A stretch of DNA of 7,736 bases from positions 1 through 7,736 of the forward strand of contig JAFSFK010000103.1 of the NCBI GenBank assembly GCA_017435245.1, given 5' to 3'. The position numbers and the translations under genes are program-made. Position 1 is the first letter of the stretch. Each line of letters starts with the position of its first letter. The notes beneath the pieces were generated by a model. The model was not told the DNA's origin. It was given only the letters and a program-made list of their open reading frames with translations, and ran no database searches. This DNA is from Oscillospiraceae bacterium (GTDB lineage Bacteria > Bacillota > Clostridia > Oscillospirales > Oscillospiraceae). Of the stretch, positions 6,383 through 7,736 are shown in pieces.

Positions 6383-6394
6383 AAATGTTATAAT
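6367..6394 (+). promoter_or_regulatory. Promoter of the small membrane protein gene
   Basis: TTGTAA (6367-6372), a 16-nt spacer and a perfect TATAAT (6389-6394) are preceded by TGT, an extended -10 element. The start of transcription would be near 6401-6402, about 20 nt before the ATG at 6424, leaving room only for the ribosome site. Confidence 0.7.
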
Positions 6395-6423
6395 CAGAAT
6401 ATCAACAAACGGAGGTGTTAATA

Positions 6424-6780
6424 ATGGCAAAGGAAAAAATCAACCTGCGAGATGAATTGCGCTCTTACAAGTTTGAATTTGATCTGTTACAGCAAATCCC
6501 ATGCACCAAGCAAGAGAATAAGCAATATGAAAAAATATTAAAGGACGGCGGCACTTTGCCTGCCGGTGTTCACGGTTATGTTTATGAGGGCGGCGAACCT
6601 TCGACAACAGATTTTTATACCGTCTACGAGACAGATTTGACCGAATCTGAAATTAGAGAATACCTTACTTACAAACAGCTGAGCCTGATTAAGACGATCA
6701 AAAACTGTGTCCTGTTCTTTACCGTTTTAACTATTCTCGGGATGATCGCAACCTTCTTAATTATGATGAATGCATTTTAA
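6424..6780 (+). CDS. Small hypothetical protein with one C-terminal membrane segment
   Basis: I do not recognise this 118-residue protein by name. The first about 85 residues are polar and charged (MAKEKINLRDELRSYKFEF ...), with a Gly/Tyr-rich middle (GGTLPAGVHGYVYEGGEP, 42-59) and an acidic helix-like stretch DLTESEIREYLTYKQLSLIK (71-90). Residues about 92-116 (from IKNCVLFF to LIMMN) are one strongly hydrophobic segment that ends at the C-terminus, so the protein is probably tail-anchored with its N-terminal part in the cytoplasm. There is no signal peptide. ATG 6424 has GGAGG (6411-6415) 8 nt upstream; an in-frame GTG at 6415 is part of the ribosome site and is rejected. The gene is visibly AT-richer than the importer and lysS, stands alone on its strand and has its own promoter. 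Small proteins of this layout are common in Clostridia; function unknown. Confidence 0.82.
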   Translation: MAKEKINLRDELRSYKFEFDLLQQIPCTKQENKQYEKILKDGGTLPAGVHGYVYEGGEPSTTDFYTVYETDLTESEIREYLTYKQLSLIKTIKNCVLFFTVLTILGMIATFLIMMNAF

Positions 6781-6790
6781 TATCCTGCGC

Positions 6791-6824
6791 AAAAACGCCC
6801 TATGACCATTGGCCATAGGGCGTT
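6791..6824 (-). terminator. Rho-independent terminator of lysS, possibly bidirectional
   Basis: AACGCCCTATG (6794-6804) and CATAGGGCGTT (6814-6824) form a perfect 11-bp stem with a 9-nt loop. On the minus strand it begins 8 nt after the lysS stop and runs into TTTTT (opposite 6791-6795), a good intrinsic terminator. On the plus strand, after the small gene (stop ending at 6780), only TT follows before AAAATTAATT, so it would work less well there. Confidence 0.85.
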
Positions 6825-6832
6825 AAAATTAA

Positions 6833-7736
6833 TTAGTCCAGCGGTTTCATCGTGGGGAACAGGATGACTTCACGGATGGTATCAGCGCCGGTAAGGAGCA
6901 TGACACAGCGGTCAATGCCCATACCCATACCGCCCGTGGGAGGCATACCGTATTCCATCGCATTGAGGAAGTCCTCGTCCAGCATCTCCGTCTCGTCATC
7001 GCCACGCTCACGCTGCTCCACCTGCTTCATAAAGCGCTCCCGCTGGTCAATGGGATCGTTCAGCTCGGAGTAAGCGTTTGCCAGCTCACTGTGGCAGATA
7101 AACAGCTCGAAGCGCTCGGTCAGTCTGGGATCGGCGGGACTGCGTTTTGTCAGCGGAGATACCTCCACAGGATACATCGTGATGAAAGTGGGCTGGATCA
7201 GATGCTCTTCCACTCTCTGATCGAAGCAGGCATACAGGGCATTGCCCCAGGTCTTTTCTGCTGCGTCAGCCAGTTCCACGCCCTTAGCCTTGGCAGCGGC
7301 AACTGCCTCAGCATCGTCAGTAATGGCACCAAAATCGATACCCACATATTCCTTGACAGCCTCTACCATCGTCAGACGCCGCCAGCCGGGAGCCAGATTG
7401 ATCTTTTCTCCCATCCACTCCACTTCGTAAGTACCCAGGATCTTCTCCGCAGCACCGGAGATAATACCCTCGGCAATGTCCATCATATCGTGGAAATCGG
7501 CGTAAGCCTGATACAGCTCAACAGTGGTAAACTCGGGATTGTGCTTGGGATCCATACCCTCATTACGGAAGATACGGCCGATCTCATACACCCGGTCCAT
7601 ACCGCCTACGATCAGCCGTTTCAGGGGCAGCTCGGTGGCAATACGCATAAACATATCGATGTCCAGGGTGTTATGGTGGGTAATAAAGGGACGGGCAGCA
7701 GCACCACCGGCGATGGTATTCAGCACGGGGGTCTCT
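6833..7736 (-). CDS. lysS: Lysyl-tRNA synthetase, C-terminal part (5' end off window)
   Basis: This class II synthetase attaches lysine to tRNA-Lys in the cytoplasm. The window holds about 300 residues of its catalytic domain; the N-terminal anticodon-binding domain and start codon lie past the right edge. The fragment opens with [17 protein letters not shown], then [20 protein letters not shown]. Class II motif 2 follows as [11 protein letters not shown] and [14 protein letters not shown]. Later come [12 protein letters not shown] and motif 3, [15 protein letters not shown], ending [11 protein letters not shown]. The order and wording match bacterial LysRS throughout, with no break. The frame is open to the window edge; an internal GTG at 7724-7726 is not the start, because ETP before it belongs to the conserved domain. 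The gene converges on the small plus-strand gene and has its own terminator, so it is independent of the importer operon. Confidence 0.97.
   Translation of the reverse strand, partial: ETPVLNTIAGGAAARPFITHHNTLDIDMFMRIATELPLKRLIVGGMDRVYEIGRIFRNEGMDPKHNPEFTTVELYQAYADFHDMMDIAEGIISGAAEKILGTYEVEWMGEKINLAPGWRRLTMVEAVKEYVGIDFGAITDDAEAVAAAKAKGVELADAAEKTWGNALYACFDQRVEEHLIQPTFITMYPVEVSPLTKRSPADPRLTERFELFICHSELANAYSELNDPIDQRERFMKQVEQRERGDDETEMLDEDFLNAMEYGMPPTGGMGMGIDRCVMLLTGADTIREVILFPTMKPLD

Larger units (their letters stand above)
6056..6423. other. Divergent intergenic regulatory region
   Basis: This stretch has no supported gene. It is AT-richer than the genes to its left and holds back-to-back promoters: one for the minus-strand importer operon (6079-6107) and one for the plus-strand small membrane protein gene (6367-6394). 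Between them lie a perfect 16-bp palindrome (6215-6230) and an inverted repeat over the plus-strand -35 region (6361-6382). Apart from these I see nothing recognisable between about 6108 and 6360; a weak 69-codon open frame there has no ribosome site. Confidence 0.7.

Noticed and set aside
7724..7726. GTG as the start of the lysS fragment
   Set aside because: The frame stays open to the window edge and the preceding ETP residues belong to the conserved catalytic domain, so the true start lies outside the window.

Overview
The window looks like chromosomal DNA of a low-to-mid GC Gram-positive bacterium, most likely a gut-type clostridial member of the Bacillota (the Oscillospiraceae/Ruminococcaceae would fit). 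This is inferred from strong AGGAGG-type Shine-Dalgarno sites before nearly every gene, sigma-A-like promoters, a lipobox lipoprotein with an acidic linker, and GGC/CTG/CAG-rich codon use. No rRNA, tRNA, CRISPR array, transposase or phage gene is visible.

Positions 1-6107 hold one minus-strand transcription unit. It is read from a promoter at 6079-6107 (TTGCGA, 17 nt, TATAAT) through a structured leader of about 100 nt. The order of transcription is: a 587-residue protein with a beta-helix-like N-terminal half and an NlpC/P60-like cysteine peptidase core (4210-5973); two permeases of a dipeptide/oligopeptide ABC importer (DppB-like 3239-4189, DppC-like 2383-3225); two ATPases (DppD-like 1386-2372, DppF-like 401-1384); and the start of a family-5 solute-binding lipoprotein (1-383, cut by the window edge). 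Gaps between genes are 1-20 nt, so this reads as one operon. The importer should capture peptides outside the cell and bring them in with two ATPases. The first gene suggests a dedicated peptidase acting on the imported or captured material. This recalls the Bacillus subtilis dpp-ykf cluster, where an NlpC/P60 enzyme (YkfC) is co-transcribed with a peptide importer.

Positions 6056-6423 are a non-coding divergent regulatory region. It contains the operon promoter and leader hairpins, a perfect 16-bp palindrome at 6215-6230, and a second promoter (6367-6394) overlapped by an inverted repeat. The second promoter drives a plus-strand gene for a 118-residue protein with one C-terminal membrane segment (6424-6780), which is visibly AT-richer than its neighbours.

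Positions 6781-7736 hold a strong terminator hairpin (6791-6824) and the C-terminal 300 residues of lysyl-tRNA synthetase (lysS, minus strand, continuing past the right edge). The most interesting parts are the peptidase-like gene heading the importer operon and the structured, repeat-containing leader in front of it.
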